This document shows, piece after piece, positions 1 through 8,843 of a stretch of 64,000 nucleotides of DNA. The notes under the pieces are model-generated. The model saw only the letters and a program-made list of their open reading frames with translations. It was not told where the DNA came from and did not search any database. The stretch's first letter is position 1; each line of letters starts with the position of its first letter. A program made the translations under genes and the position numbers. This DNA comes from Halomonas heilongjiangensis (GTDB lineage: Bacteria > Pseudomonadota > Gammaproteobacteria > Pseudomonadales > Halomonadaceae). Where the stretch lies: assembly GCF_002879645.1 (NCBI RefSeq), contig NZ_PNRE01000055.1, positions 1-64,000 on the forward strand, in the 5' to 3' direction.

Positions 1-668
1 TCCTCGCCGGTGCCGGCCTGGTGAATGACGTCGCCGGAGGGGCCGACCACGATGGAGCGACCGTTGCCGATGGCGCCGGCACCGTTGATGTCGAAGAAGT
101 AGCACTGGTTGACCGCCGCATTGGTCCGCGCGATGGACAGCTCGATGTCGCGGTCGATGGTGTCGGTCATGGTCGGGTGCAGGATCACCTCGGCGCCCAT
201 GGCAGCGAGCGTGCGGGTGGTCTCGGGGAACCACATGTCATAGCAGATCGACACCCCGAAGCGGCCGACGTTGGGCACGTCGAAGGTGACGAACTCGCCG
301 CCGCTCTCCACCCCGGCCTCGTAGGGACAGAAGGGAAACATCTTGCGGTAGCGGGCCACCACCTGGCCGTGAGGGTTGATCACTGAGAGAGTGTTGTAGA
401 CCCGGTCGTCCACCTGCTCGAACATCGAGCCGGGAATCAACCAGATGCGGTGCTGCTCGGCGATCTGGCAGAACAGCGCCTCGGCGTTGCTGGGCATCGG
501 TTCTGCATGGTGCGGCGAGGCGCCCATGGGCATCAGCTCGCTGAAGACTACCATCTGCACCTGGGGGAAACGGCTCATCAGCACGTCGACCCGGTGGCGC
601 ATGGCCTCGGTGTTGTCGCCGTGGTGCAGGGCATACATCTGCACACCGGCAATCGTGAAGTAGGACAT
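1..668 (-). CDS. Carbon-nitrogen hydrolase (nitrilase superfamily), 3' end beyond window
   Basis: The minus-strand frame opens at ATG 668 with MSYFTIAGVQMYALHHGDN and stays open to the window edge (about 222 residues). It shows the nitrilase-superfamily triad: Glu in FSELMPMG, Lys in YRKMFPF and Cys in SICYDMWFPE. Members cleave non-peptide C-N bonds (amide, nitrile or carbamoyl groups) in the cytoplasm. The gene lies 227 bp downstream of doeX in the same direction, so it may serve ectoine or diaminobutyrate catabolism, or a separate amide or nitrile substrate. The gap holds two hairpins, so co-transcription is uncertain. The family call is firm; the substrate is unknown. Confidence 0.88.
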   Translation of the reverse strand, partial: MSYFTIAGVQMYALHHGDNTEAMRHRVDVLMSRFPQVQMVVFSELMPMGASPHHAEPMPSNAEALFCQIAEQHRIWLIPGSMFEQVDDRVYNTLSVINPHGQVVARYRKMFPFCPYEAGVESGGEFVTFDVPNVGRFGVSICYDMWFPETTRTLAAMGAEVILHPTMTDTIDRDIELSIARTNAAVNQCYFFDINGAGAIGNGRSIVVGPSGDVIHQAGTGE

Positions 669-734
669 CGTGGTCTCTCTGCGTCAGGCGATCTCGAAAT
701 CTTCAAGGGCGCTATCGACTATCCATCAAACATG

Positions 735-798
735 ACCGGCACCATTGGAAGATCAGTGCCGGTGGGATCGCCCGGCCTGGGTGAGCATCGGCTCACCC
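735..798. repeat. Two adjacent inverted repeats between doeX and the nitrilase-family gene
   Basis: The first repeat has 8-bp perfect arms (ACCGGCAC at 735-742, GTGCCGGT at 756-763) around a 13-nt loop. The second has 8-bp perfect arms (GGGTGAGC at 779-786, GCTCACCC at 791-798) around a 4-nt loop. Neither is followed by a T-run on either strand, so they are not textbook intrinsic terminators. They could be an mRNA stabiliser/attenuator or a regulator site ahead of the hydrolase gene. Confidence 0.5.
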
Positions 799-895
799 TC
801 CACGACAAGCTTAAGCCAGAATCGGTCTCCGTGAAATCAACGCTGAAGTTTCGCTTGCGCGCCCGAGGCAGGATGCCATCGGCTGATCGCCGGGC

Positions 896-1369
896 TCAGG
901 CGAAGTCGCGGGGCGCGAAACCGGGGGCGGGACGCTTCACCGTCTTGGTGACGATGTAGGTGAAATAGCGCTCGATCCCGGCCTCACCGGTCAGCCAGGT
1001 ATCGAGCAGCCGCTGGTAGGCGTCGATGGTCTCGGCCTCGACCTTGATCAGGTAGTCGACGCCCCCCCCCACCGCCACGCACTCGGTGACCTCGGGGGTG
1101 TCGTGGACCAGCGCCTCGAAGCGGGCGAAGCTCTCGGCGTTGTGCGCCTTGAGCTCGACCTGCACCCAGACCGGCGTGCGCCGGACCAGTGCACCGGCAT
1201 TGATCCGGGCGGTGTAGCCCTCGATGATGCCGGCCTTCTCCAGCCGCCGCACCCGCTCCCAGCAGGGGCTGACCGAGAGGTTGATCGCCTCGGCCAGCTT
1301 CGACTTGGTGATGCGCCCGTCCCGGGAGAGGATCTCGAGAATCTTCAGGTCATAGCGATCGAGCTTCAT
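896..1369 (-). CDS. doeX: Lrp/AsnC-family regulator DoeX
   Basis: The 157-residue protein has an N-terminal Lrp/AsnC winged helix (residues about 1-60, DLKILEILSRDGRITKSKLAEAI) and a C-terminal RAM effector domain with the ECVAVGGGVDYLIKVE core. Lrp-type proteins form dimers to octamers and respond to amino acids. In Halomonas elongata the gene beside doeA-doeB is doeX, a DNA-binding protein of ectoine degradation. Here it follows doeB by 24 nt, with AGGAAG 8 nt before its ATG, so it is the third gene of that operon. The regulon beyond this locus cannot be seen. Confidence 0.92.
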   Translation of the reverse strand: MKLDRYDLKILEILSRDGRITKSKLAEAINLSVSPCWERVRRLEKAGIIEGYTARINAGALVRRTPVWVQVELKAHNAESFARFEALVHDTPEVTECVAVGGGVDYLIKVEAETIDAYQRLLDTWLTGEAGIERYFTYIVTKTVKRPAPGFAPRDFA

Positions 1370-1393
1370 GCGTTGTCTTCCTGACGTGTCGGA

Positions 1394-2407
1394 TCAGCCC
1401 AGCGAATCGACGACTTCGGCGATCACCGCGATGGTGTCCCCCATGTTGACCTGGGCCGGGAAGCGCCGCGCCGCCAGCACCCCGCTGCGGCCCGCCCGGT
1501 ACTCCACCGGTGGGGCGCCGCTGCGGGTCAGATCGAAGACCCGGGCGATCACCTGCCCCTCTTCCACCGCCTCGCCCAGCGCCAGGGTCAGCTCGAGCAG
1601 GCCGGTGTGCTCGCTCTGCACATAGCAGCTGGCATCGGGCATGTCGAGGTAGACCTGCGGCGCGGCGGGCAGCTCCAGCTCGCCGGCGGTCAGGCCGAAG
1701 TGGATCAGGAAGTTGCGGATGCCGCGCTCGGTGATGGCCAGGCTCTGTGGCGTCGAGGTGCCGCCGCCGCCCAGTTCGGTGGCGACGAACACCTTGCCCT
1801 GGCTCTCCACCGCGGTGTCGAACAGCGCCGCGGCGTCGAGTTCGAACATCATCATCGCATAGGGGGCGCCGAAGGCCTTGGCGCCTGCCAGCGCCTGGCG
1901 CTGCTGCTCGGCGTCCTCCAGCACGTGGGAAGCGGCGAAGGGGATGATGTCCAGGGTGCGCCCGCCGGAGTGCAGGTCGAGCACCACGTCGCACATCGGC
2001 ACCATCACCCGGGTGAAGTAGTCGGCGATCCTCTCGGTGACCGTGCCGTCGGGGTCGCCGGGAAAGCTGCGGTTGAGGTTGCCGCCGTCCATGGGCGACG
2101 TCCGCTTGCCGGCCATGGCCGCCGGGGTGTTCATCATCGGCACGATGATCACCCGCCCCCGCACCTGGTCGGCGGTGAGCGAGTTGGCCAGCTTGAGCAG
2201 GGCGGTGATGCCTTCGTACTCGTCGCCGTGGTTGCCGCCGGTCAGCAGGGCCGTGGGGCCCTCGCCATTCTTCACCACGGTGACGGGGATCATCACCGCC
2301 CCCCACGCCGACTCGTCGTTGGAGATCGGCAGCTTGAGGAAGCCATGCTGGACGCCATCGGCGTCGAAGTCGACGGTGGCGGAAATCGGGCTGGGTCGCT
2401 TGTTCAT
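1394..2407 (-). CDS. doeB: N-acetyl-L-2,4-diaminobutyrate deacetylase DoeB
   Basis: The 337-residue protein belongs to the succinylglutamate desuccinylase/aspartoacylase (M14-like zinc) family. The zinc-binding segment GGNHGDEYEG and the third-ligand segment DLHSGG are both visible. DoeB removes the acetyl group from N-alpha-acetyl-L-2,4-diaminobutyrate produced by DoeA, giving diaminobutyrate for conversion to aspartate. The start is well supported by AAGGAGACGACC before ATG. It begins only 10 nt after the doeA stop, so translation is probably coupled. The enzymes for the following transamination and oxidation (DoeD, DoeC) are not in this window. Confidence 0.95.
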   Translation of the reverse strand: MNKRPSPISATVDFDADGVQHGFLKLPISNDESAWGAVMIPVTVVKNGEGPTALLTGGNHGDEYEGITALLKLANSLTADQVRGRVIIVPMMNTPAAMAGKRTSPMDGGNLNRSFPGDPDGTVTERIADYFTRVMVPMCDVVLDLHSGGRTLDIIPFAASHVLEDAEQQRQALAGAKAFGAPYAMMMFELDAAALFDTAVESQGKVFVATELGGGGTSTPQSLAITERGIRNFLIHFGLTAGELELPAAPQVYLDMPDASCYVQSEHTGLLELTLALGEAVEEGQVIARVFDLTRSGAPPVEYRAGRSGVLAARRFPAQVNMGDTIAVIAEVVDSLG

Positions 2408-2417
2408 GGTCGTCTCC

Positions 2418-3617
2418 TTACTTGACGAACAGCTGACGGGGGAAGTTCGCCAGCGGCTCGGCGCCGCTCTCGGTGATCAGGATGCTCTCGGTGATCTCCA
2501 GGCCCCAGTCGTCCATCCACATGCCGGGCATGAAGTGGAAGGTCATGCCCGGCTGCAGGATGGTCTCGTCGGAGGGGCGCAGGCTCATGGTCCGCTCGCC
2601 CCAGTCCGGCGGATAGCTGATGCCGATGGGGTAGCCGCAGCGGGCACCGCCGCGGTCGAAACCGTACTTGTCCATGGCCGCGCCCAGCGCCATGGCGATG
2701 TCGGCACAGCGGTTGCCGGGCCTGGCCACCTCCAGGCCGTTCTCGATGCCCTCGAGCAGCGCCGACTCGCCGCGCACGAACTCCTGGGGCGGCTTGCCGA
2801 GGAACACCGTGCGCGACAGCGGCGCATGGTAGCGCTTGAAGCAACCGGCGATCTCGAAGAAGGTGCCCTCGCCCTGGCGGAAGGGGGTATCGTCCCAGGT
2901 CAGATGGGGGGCGGCGGCATCCGAGCCGGTGGGCAGCAGCGGCACGATGGCCGGGTAGTCGCCGCCGTAGACCTTGCCGTCCGGCGCCGTCCAGCCCTCG
3001 ATGCCGACCCGGTAGATCTCCGAGACCAGCTTGCTCTTGGCGAGCCCCGGCTCGATGACCTCCAGGATCCGCGAGTGCATGCCCTCGACGATGCGGGCGG
3101 CGATACGCATGTACTCGATCTCCTGGGGCGACTTGATGGCGCGGCACCAGTTGACCAGGGCATTGGCATCGAGGAAGCGGGCGTGGGGCAGCTCGCGCAG
3201 CAGGCTCTGGTAGGCCTTGGCCGAGAAATAGTAGTTGTCCATCTCCATGCCTACCACGCCCTGGTGCCAGCCACGGTCGGGCAGGATGGTCTGGGCCAGG
3301 TAGTCCATGGGGTGCATGTCCGGATTCTGCACATAGTAATCCGGGTAGTAGGTGATGTTGTCCGGATCCATCCAGCAGGTGCGCAGGGCACCGTTGCTGT
3401 CCTGGCGCCGGCCATACCACACCGGCTCGCCCTCCAGGCCGAGCAGCACGCACTGGTGCACGTAGAACGACCAGCCGTCATAGCCGGTCAGCCACGCCAT
3501 GTTGGAAGGGTCGCTGATGATCAGCACGTCGATCCCTCGACCGGCCATCTCGGCACGCACCTTCCACAGGCGGCTGGCATATTCCTCACGAGTGAAGGGC
3601 AGGGAAACCTGAATCAT
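2418..3617 (-). CDS. doeA: Ectoine hydrolase DoeA
   Basis: This M24-peptidase-fold (creatinase/prolidase-like) enzyme opens the ectoine ring to N-alpha-acetyl-L-2,4-diaminobutyrate, the first step of ectoine catabolism. The N-terminal creatinase-like domain carries SDPSNMAWLTGYDGWSFYVH. The C-terminal pita-bread domain holds FEIAGCFKRYHAPLSRT and FHFMPGMWMDDWGLEITES. I chose ATG 3617 (399 residues, MIQVSLPFTREEY); an in-frame ATG at 3632 would add five residues and has no better ribosome site. The gene heads doeA-doeB-doeX and is divergent from enuR. Its promoter region contains the putative EnuR boxes. Confidence 0.95.
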   Translation of the reverse strand: MIQVSLPFTREEYASRLWKVRAEMAGRGIDVLIISDPSNMAWLTGYDGWSFYVHQCVLLGLEGEPVWYGRRQDSNGALRTCWMDPDNITYYPDYYVQNPDMHPMDYLAQTILPDRGWHQGVVGMEMDNYYFSAKAYQSLLRELPHARFLDANALVNWCRAIKSPQEIEYMRIAARIVEGMHSRILEVIEPGLAKSKLVSEIYRVGIEGWTAPDGKVYGGDYPAIVPLLPTGSDAAAPHLTWDDTPFRQGEGTFFEIAGCFKRYHAPLSRTVFLGKPPQEFVRGESALLEGIENGLEVARPGNRCADIAMALGAAMDKYGFDRGGARCGYPIGISYPPDWGERTMSLRPSDETILQPGMTFHFMPGMWMDDWGLEITESILITESGAEPLANFPRQLFVK

Positions 3618-3727
3618 GTGGCCACTCGCCATCGCATCACATCACCAAGAACCGGCCGTCTCCCGCCGGGGAGAGGGCCGGGCCGCAGGGGTACCGGTCA
3701 CTGGCACGATTGATCCGCCGTCGTGAT

Positions 3728-3766
3728 AATTGTCATGATGCTTTGTGATATCAACCATGACAATTG
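3728..3766. promoter_or_regulatory. Putative EnuR operator (inverted boxes) in the doeA/enuR divergent region
   Basis: AATTGTCATG at 3728-3737 and CATGACAATT at 3756-3765 form a perfect 10-bp inverted repeat with an 18-bp spacer. The left arm extends to a 14-bp box (GCATCATGACAATT on the minus strand) that recurs exactly at 3829-3842. The position between doeA and a MocR-type regulator makes an EnuR operator the simplest reading. This is inference from sequence and context. Confidence 0.65.
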
Positions 3767-3828
3767 CCAGTCAATGCCGCTAGGAGGATACTAGCACCAC
3801 CCATTGGCTGGCGGTCAAAGGCTTTATT

Positions 3829-3842
3829 GCATCATGACAATT
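3829..3842 (+). promoter_or_regulatory. Third copy of the GCATCATGACAATT box, overlapping the enuR start
   Basis: This 14-bp box is identical to the reverse complement of 3728-3741 and spans the ATG at 3834. A regulator bound here could block enuR translation initiation or transcription, which suggests autoregulation. Alternatively the real start is the upstream TTG at 3804 and the box lies inside the gene. Confidence 0.5.
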
Positions 3843-5240
3843 GATCTGACCCCCTACCTGACCGACGCAGGCCCCAAGTACCTGGCCATCGCCAGGGCGC
3901 TGTCGGAAGCGATCCGCCAGGGCGAACTCACGCCCGGCACCCGCCTGCCGCCCCATCGCCAGCTGGCCGAGACCCTCGGCGTCAGCGTGCAGACGGTGTC
4001 CCGCGCCTACGCCCAGGCCGAGAAGATGGGCCTGGTCCAGGCACGCATCGGCAGCGGGACCTGGATCAATGCCCTGGACGATGCCAAGGAGTCGGCCTAC
4101 CTGCGCGGCCATGAGCCGCGTCAGGAGCACCCGTTGATCGACCTCTCCATCGCCCACCCCGTCTGCCCGCCGGGCCATCACCTGCGCTTTCGCCAGGCCC
4201 TGGCCGAGCTGGCCGAGCACGCCAGTCCCGAGGTGATCACGGCCAACCGGCCGATCGCCGGGCTCCTGCACCAGCGTGAGCGCGCCAGCACCTGGCTCAC
4301 CACCCGGCTCGGGGTGCCCGCAGAGGTCGACGATCTCATCCTCTGCAACGGCGCCGCCCACGGCCTGATGCTGGCGATCTCCACGGTGGTCCAGCACGGC
4401 GACCTGGTGCTCACCGAGGCGCTCACCGACCACGGGCTGATCGCCCTGTCGCGCACCCTCGGCTTCCAGCTGCGCGGCGTGACCATCGACGACGAGGGCG
4501 TGGTCCCCGAGGCGCTCGACGTCGCCTGTCGTCGCTTCAAGCCCCGCGCCGTCTGCCTGACGCCCACCCAGCTCAACCCCACGGGCGCGACCATGAGCGA
4601 GGCGCGCCGCGATGCCGTGGCCGAGGTGCTCGAGCGTCACGGCGTATGGCTGATCGAGGACGATGTCCACGCCCTGCTGGAAGCGCCGGGGCTGACGCCG
4701 CTGACGGCCAGGCTTCCCCAGCTCGGCTTCCACGTCACCAGCCTGACCAAGGTCACGGTACCGGGACTGCGGGCGGGTTACCTGACGGTGCCCCGCAGCC
4801 AGCTGCATCACACCCTGCCGCGGATGCGCGCCACCACCTGGATGGCCACCCCGCTGGTCTTCGAGCTCGCCCACCTGTGGCTGGCGGACGGCAGCGTCGA
4901 GGCCCTGGCGGCCGAGCAGCGCGAGCTGCTCGGCGAGCGACAGCGGCTCGCCACCCGCCGGCTGGGGCGCCACCCCTTCGTCTCGCGGCCCAGCAGCCTG
5001 CACCTGTGGATCACGCTGCCCGGTGCGTGGCGCGCCGAGGAGCTCCAGCAGCATGCCGAGCAGGAGGGGCTGGCCATCACCACGGCGGTGCCCTTCATGG
5101 TGGAACAGACCCCACCGCCACGGCGCATCCGCGTCAGTCTCGGCGCCGAGCCCGACACCGCCCGGCTCGGCGAGGGGCTGGCCCGCCTGGCCGGCTTGCT
5201 CGACGAGGCGCCACCGCCCATGATGCAGATCGTGTACTGA
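3834..5240 (+). CDS. enuR: MocR/GntR-type PLP-dependent regulator of ectoine catabolism, EnuR
   Basis: The 468-residue protein has an N-terminal GntR winged helix (about 12-80, with LPPHRQLAETLGVSVQTVSRAY) fused to a class I aminotransferase-like domain (about 100-460). The PLP lysine is probably K306 in TSLTKVTVPGLRAGY. EnuR proteins repress ectoine-uptake and degradation genes and are relieved when the catabolites N-acetyl-diaminobutyrate or diaminobutyrate react with the bound PLP. The divergent position next to doeA fits. I chose ATG 3834 (MTIDLTPYL); a TTG at 3804 would add ten residues, but its AGGAGG lies too far upstream (about 16 nt). Confidence 0.9.
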   Translation: MTIDLTPYLTDAGPKYLAIARALSEAIRQGELTPGTRLPPHRQLAETLGVSVQTVSRAYAQAEKMGLVQARIGSGTWINALDDAKESAYLRGHEPRQEHPLIDLSIAHPVCPPGHHLRFRQALAELAEHASPEVITANRPIAGLLHQRERASTWLTTRLGVPAEVDDLILCNGAAHGLMLAISTVVQHGDLVLTEALTDHGLIALSRTLGFQLRGVTIDDEGVVPEALDVACRRFKPRAVCLTPTQLNPTGATMSEARRDAVAEVLERHGVWLIEDDVHALLEAPGLTPLTARLPQLGFHVTSLTKVTVPGLRAGYLTVPRSQLHHTLPRMRATTWMATPLVFELAHLWLADGSVEALAAEQRELLGERQRLATRRLGRHPFVSRPSSLHLWITLPGAWRAEELQQHAEQEGLAITTAVPFMVEQTPPPRRIRVSLGAEPDTARLGEGLARLAGLLDEAPPPMMQIVY

Positions 5241-5270
5241 AGCCACCGCGACCCAGCAGAGGGAGCCGAC

Positions 5271-6206
5271 ATGCGCGTACTGCTCCATATCGACGACGCC
5301 GAGACCTGGCGCGAGGCGCTGGTCGAGCGCCTGCCGGACGCCGAGATCGTCACCAGCGACGCCCCCGCCGAGGCGCGCCGCGATGTTGACTACCTGGCGG
5401 TGTGGAAGCCCCCCGCCGAGCTGCTGCGCGAGCAGACCCGGCTGAAGGGCATCGTCAACCTGGGGGCCGGGGTCGATGCCCTGCTGGGCAACCCCGGCCT
5501 GCCCGCGGGCGTGCCCATCGTCAAGCTGCGCGACGCGGGCATGAGTGACCTGATCGGCGACTACGTGCGCTACGGCGTGCTGCACTTCCAGCGCGACTTC
5601 GACCGCTACCGCCGCCAGCAGGCACACCGGGAGTGGCGCGAACACGCCGTGACCGACAAGGGCGACTGGCCGGTGGGAGTGCTGGGCCTCGGCGCCATCG
5701 GCGCCAAGGTGGCCGAGACGATCGCCGCCGACGGCTTTCCCGTGCACGGCTGGAGCCGCACGCCCAAGTCGCTCGAGGCCATCACCTGCCACCATGGCGA
5801 CGACGGGCTCGTCGCGTTGCTCGGCCGGGTGCGCACCCTGGTGCTGTTGCTGCCCGACACCCGGGAGACCCGGCATCTCATCGACGCCGAGGCGCTGGGC
5901 GCGCTGCCCGAGGGGGCCAGCCTGATCAACCCCGGCCGCGGCACCCTGATCGACGAGCAGGCGCTGCTCGAGGCGCTGGGGGAAGGCGAACGGGAGGGCC
6001 GGCTGCGCGGCGCCCTCCTCGACGCCTTTGCCGAGGAGCCGCTGCCGGCCGACAGCCCCCTCTGGTCGCATCCACGCATCTGGATCACGCCCCATATGGC
6101 CGGGCCGACACCGCTCTCGGCGGCACTCGACCAGGTGGCCGATACGCTGCGCGCCTTCGAGGCCGGCGAGCCGGTGGCGACCGTCGACCCCGACGCCGGC
6201 TATTGA
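5271..6206 (+). CDS. ghrA: Glyoxylate/hydroxypyruvate reductase A-like 2-hydroxyacid dehydrogenase
   Basis: The 311-residue protein has the D-2-hydroxyacid dehydrogenase fold: substrate-binding halves around a Rossmann NAD(P) domain with VGVLGLGAIGAKVAE. The catalytic Arg lies in INPGRGTLID, with a Glu in the following helix and the catalytic His in ITPHMAGPT. GhrA-type enzymes reduce glyoxylate and hydroxypyruvate with NADPH in the cytosol. The gene starts 30 nt after enuR with AGAGGGAG upstream, so the two may be co-transcribed. A direct role in ectoine breakdown is not evident. Related 2-ketoacid reductase activities cannot be excluded. Confidence 0.88.
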   Translation: MRVLLHIDDAETWREALVERLPDAEIVTSDAPAEARRDVDYLAVWKPPAELLREQTRLKGIVNLGAGVDALLGNPGLPAGVPIVKLRDAGMSDLIGDYVRYGVLHFQRDFDRYRRQQAHREWREHAVTDKGDWPVGVLGLGAIGAKVAETIAADGFPVHGWSRTPKSLEAITCHHGDDGLVALLGRVRTLVLLLPDTRETRHLIDAEALGALPEGASLINPGRGTLIDEQALLEALGEGEREGRLRGALLDAFAEEPLPADSPLWSHPRIWITPHMAGPTPLSAALDQVADTLRAFEAGEPVATVDPDAGY

Positions 6207-6299
6207 ATCATCGCGGCATCGACCTCATCCCTGCCTACAAGAAAGGCGGTACAGGCGATAGGCTGAAGGTGAACCCATCGACCTCCCGGGAGGTGCACG

Positions 6300-6866
6300 A
6301 TGACGACGCGAGTGGACTATGGCCCCCATGACGCCCTGCTGGTCGTGGACCTGCAGAACGACTTCTGCGAGGGTGGCGCCCTGGCGGTGACCGGCGGCTC
6401 CGCCCTGGTGCCGGGCATCAACGCCGAGATCGCCGCCGCCCGGCGCGGCGGCGCCCTGGTGGTCGCCTCCCGCGACTGGCACCCCGTCGATCACGTCAGC
6501 TTCGAACATCGCGGCGGCCCCTGGCCGGTACACTGCGTCCAGGACACCGAGGGCGCGGCCTTTCATCGCGACCTCGCCCTCCCCGAGGGCACCATCCGGG
6601 TCAGCAAGGCCACGGCCTTCGACCGCGACGCCTACTCCGCCTTCGACGATACCGGGCTCGCCGGCTACCTGAAGGAGAAGGGCGTCGAGCGGGTGGTCGT
6701 CTGCGGGCTGGCCCTGGACGTCTGTGTCCGAGCCACGGTGCTGGAGGCTCGTCGGGCCGGCTTCACCACCCTGCTGCTGGAGAGCCTGAGCGCGGCGGTG
6801 GATGCCCAGGCCGGCGAGGCCTGCCGACGCGAGTTCGAGGCCGCCGGCATCGAGGTTCGTCAATGA
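6300..6866 (+). CDS. pncA: Nicotinamidase PncA
   Basis: The 188-residue cysteine hydrolase converts nicotinamide to nicotinate for NAD salvage. The catalytic triad is visible as D17 (VVDLQNDFC), K102 (VSKATAFD) and C141 (GLALDVCVRAT). The metal ligands D58, H60 and H64 lie in RDWHPVDHVSF. The length is usual for isochorismatase-like nicotinamidases. GGGAGGT precedes the ATG by 6 nt. The stop overlaps the start of pncB in ATGA, so the two consecutive steps of the Preiss-Handler entry are translationally coupled. Confidence 0.95.
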   Translation: MTTRVDYGPHDALLVVDLQNDFCEGGALAVTGGSALVPGINAEIAAARRGGALVVASRDWHPVDHVSFEHRGGPWPVHCVQDTEGAAFHRDLALPEGTIRVSKATAFDRDAYSAFDDTGLAGYLKEKGVERVVVCGLALDVCVRATVLEARRAGFTTLLLESLSAAVDAQAGEACRREFEAAGIEVRQ

Positions 6867-8209
6867 GCGAGCCGATCCCCGTCCAGGTCGACGACAGCGA
6901 GCTGGCGCTGCTCACCGACCTCTACCAGCTCACCATGCTCCAGGCCTACTGGAAGGAGCGGATGCACGAGCGGGCCACCTTCAGCCTCTACTTCCGCAAG
7001 CTGCCGCCGACCCGGCGCTTCATGCTCGCCTGCGGCCAGCAGCATGCCGCCGCCCTGGCCAGCCGAATCCGCTTCACGCCGTCGGCGCTGGAACGGCTGG
7101 CCGGCACCGGCACCTTCGACGACGCCTTCCTCGACTGGCTCGCCGGCTGGCGCTTCAGCGGCGACATCTGGACCCTCCCCGAGGGCACCCCGGTGTTCCA
7201 GAACGAACCCTTCATGGAGGTCGAGGCCCCCATCGCCGAGGCCCAGCTACTCGAGAGCCTGATCATGAACCTGGTGCAGCTCGAGACGGTGCTGGCCTCC
7301 AAGGCGGTACGCATCGTGATGGCGGCCCGCGACCGCCCGGTGGTCGACTTCGGCCTGCGCCGCATGCACGGGATCGACGCCGCCGTACGCGGGGTGCGCG
7401 CCTACCGCACCGCCGGGCTGGCCGGCACCAGCAACGTGCTCGGCGGCCTGCGCCACGACCTGGCACTCAACGGCACCATGGCCCACAGCTATATCCTCGC
7501 CCACGACCACGAGCACGAGGCCTTCCGCGCCTTCGCCCGCCACTATCCCGGCACCACCCTGCTGGTGGACACCCACGACACCCTGGAAGGGGTGCGCAAG
7601 GTGATCGAGCTGATGCGTGACGATCCCGAGGTGCGGGTGAATGCCATCCGGCTCGACTCCGGCGACCTGGGCGAGCTCGCCAGGGGGGCTCGCGCCCTGC
7701 TCGACACGGCCGGCCATGCCGAGGTGAAGATCGTCGCCAGCAGCGGGCTCGACGAGCACAAGATCGACGCCCTGCTCGAGGACGACGCCCCCATCGACGC
7801 CTTCGGCGTGGGCACCGAGATGGGGGTCTCGGCGGACGCCCCGGTGATCGACCTCTCCTACAAGCTGGTGGAGTACGCCGGCATGCCCCGGGTCAAGCAC
7901 TCGCCCGGCAAGATCAACCTGCCGGCGCGCAAGCAGCTCTATCGTCGCCGGGACGCCGACGGGCGCTATGCGGGCGACATCATCGCCCTGCGCGACGAAC
8001 CGATCGAGGAAGGCGAGCCGCTGCTGGCGCCGCTGGTGCGGGCGGGTCGAATCGACGAGGCGGAAATGGCCCGGGCGGACCGGGCCCGGGAACGGGTCAC
8101 GGATGCCCTCGCCCGCTTCCCCGAGGACGTCAGGCGGCTCGAGGAGGGCGAGAGCGGCTACCCGGTGGAACTCAGCGCGGGCCTGGCGCGCCTGCAGTCA
8201 TCGACCTGA
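6863..8209 (+). CDS. pncB: Nicotinate phosphoribosyltransferase
   Basis: The 448-residue enzyme joins nicotinate to PRPP to give nicotinate mononucleotide. Family segments include LTDLYQLTMLQAYW at the N-terminus, FGLRRMHGIDAAVRG, the GTSNVL phosphate region, VDTHDT and IRLDSGDL. It overlaps pncA by 4 nt, so nicotinamide is channelled to NAD synthesis from one transcript. The sequence is closer to the long bacterial NAPRTase type than to NAMPT. The downstream neighbour is convergent. Confidence 0.95.
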   Translation: MSEPIPVQVDDSELALLTDLYQLTMLQAYWKERMHERATFSLYFRKLPPTRRFMLACGQQHAAALASRIRFTPSALERLAGTGTFDDAFLDWLAGWRFSGDIWTLPEGTPVFQNEPFMEVEAPIAEAQLLESLIMNLVQLETVLASKAVRIVMAARDRPVVDFGLRRMHGIDAAVRGVRAYRTAGLAGTSNVLGGLRHDLALNGTMAHSYILAHDHEHEAFRAFARHYPGTTLLVDTHDTLEGVRKVIELMRDDPEVRVNAIRLDSGDLGELARGARALLDTAGHAEVKIVASSGLDEHKIDALLEDDAPIDAFGVGTEMGVSADAPVIDLSYKLVEYAGMPRVKHSPGKINLPARKQLYRRRDADGRYAGDIIALRDEPIEEGEPLLAPLVRAGRIDEAEMARADRARERVTDALARFPEDVRRLEEGESGYPVELSAGLARLQSST

Positions 8210-8285
8210 GTGCGGCGATACGCCCCCACGCCGGCCCATGCATCGCGCCGGAGTGATCGTCTCGGCCCCCTCGACAGCGTCCATC

Positions 8286-8843
8286 CTACAGCAGCGCATT
8301 GAACTGGCTGAGCCAGGCCGGATGCGCCGGCCAGGCTGGCGCCGTGACCAGCTTGCCGCTCGATACGGCCTGATCGACCTCGATCTCGGCATAGTCGCCG
8401 CCGGCCAGGCGGACTTCCGGCGCACAGGCCGGATAGGCCGAGACCCGGCGCCCCTCCAGCGACACCGCCGCCGCCAGCAACTGAGCGCCGTGACAGATCG
8501 CGGCGACCGGCTTTTCATGCTCGAAGAAGTGACGGACCATCTCCAGCACCCGCTCGTCGAGGCGCAGGTACTCCGGAGCCCGACCGCCGGGGATCACCAG
8601 GCCATCGTAGTCGGCCACCTCGACCTCGGCGAAGGTGGCGTTGAGGGTGAAGTCGTGCCCCGGCTTCTCGGTGTAGGTCTGGTCCCCCTCGAAGTCATGG
8701 ATGGCTGTGCGGATCCGGTCCCCCTCGCGCTTCTCCGGGCAGACGGCATCGACCTCGTGCCCCATGGCCTGCAACGCCTGGAAGGGCACCATGATCTCGT
8801 AGTCCTCGACGAAGTCACCGGCAATCAGCAAGAGTCTGGCCAT
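8286..8843 (-). CDS. DJ-1/PfpI family protein
   Basis: The 185-residue class I glutamine amidotransferase-like protein has the nucleophile elbow AAICHGAQ (C117, H118) and a likely acidic partner E16 in FVEDYE. Such proteins act as deglycases, glyoxalase III-like enzymes or stress hydrolases; the exact activity cannot be told from sequence. I chose ATG 8843 because AAGGAGG lies ideally upstream. The open frame extends a further 25 codons to 8918 without a ribosome site. It is monocistronic and convergent with pncB. Confidence 0.88.
   Translation of the reverse strand: MARLLLIAGDFVEDYEIMVPFQALQAMGHEVDAVCPEKREGDRIRTAIHDFEGDQTYTEKPGHDFTLNATFAEVEVADYDGLVIPGGRAPEYLRLDERVLEMVRHFFEHEKPVAAICHGAQLLAAAVSLEGRRVSAYPACAPEVRLAGGDYAEIEVDQAVSSGKLVTAPAWPAHPAWLSQFNALL

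Noticed and set aside
3780-6095. Minus-strand open frame of 771 codons opposite enuR and ghrA
   Set aside because: Antisense shadow of two well-recognised genes; the translation is low-complexity (Gly/Gln/His/Leu-rich) and matches no domain.
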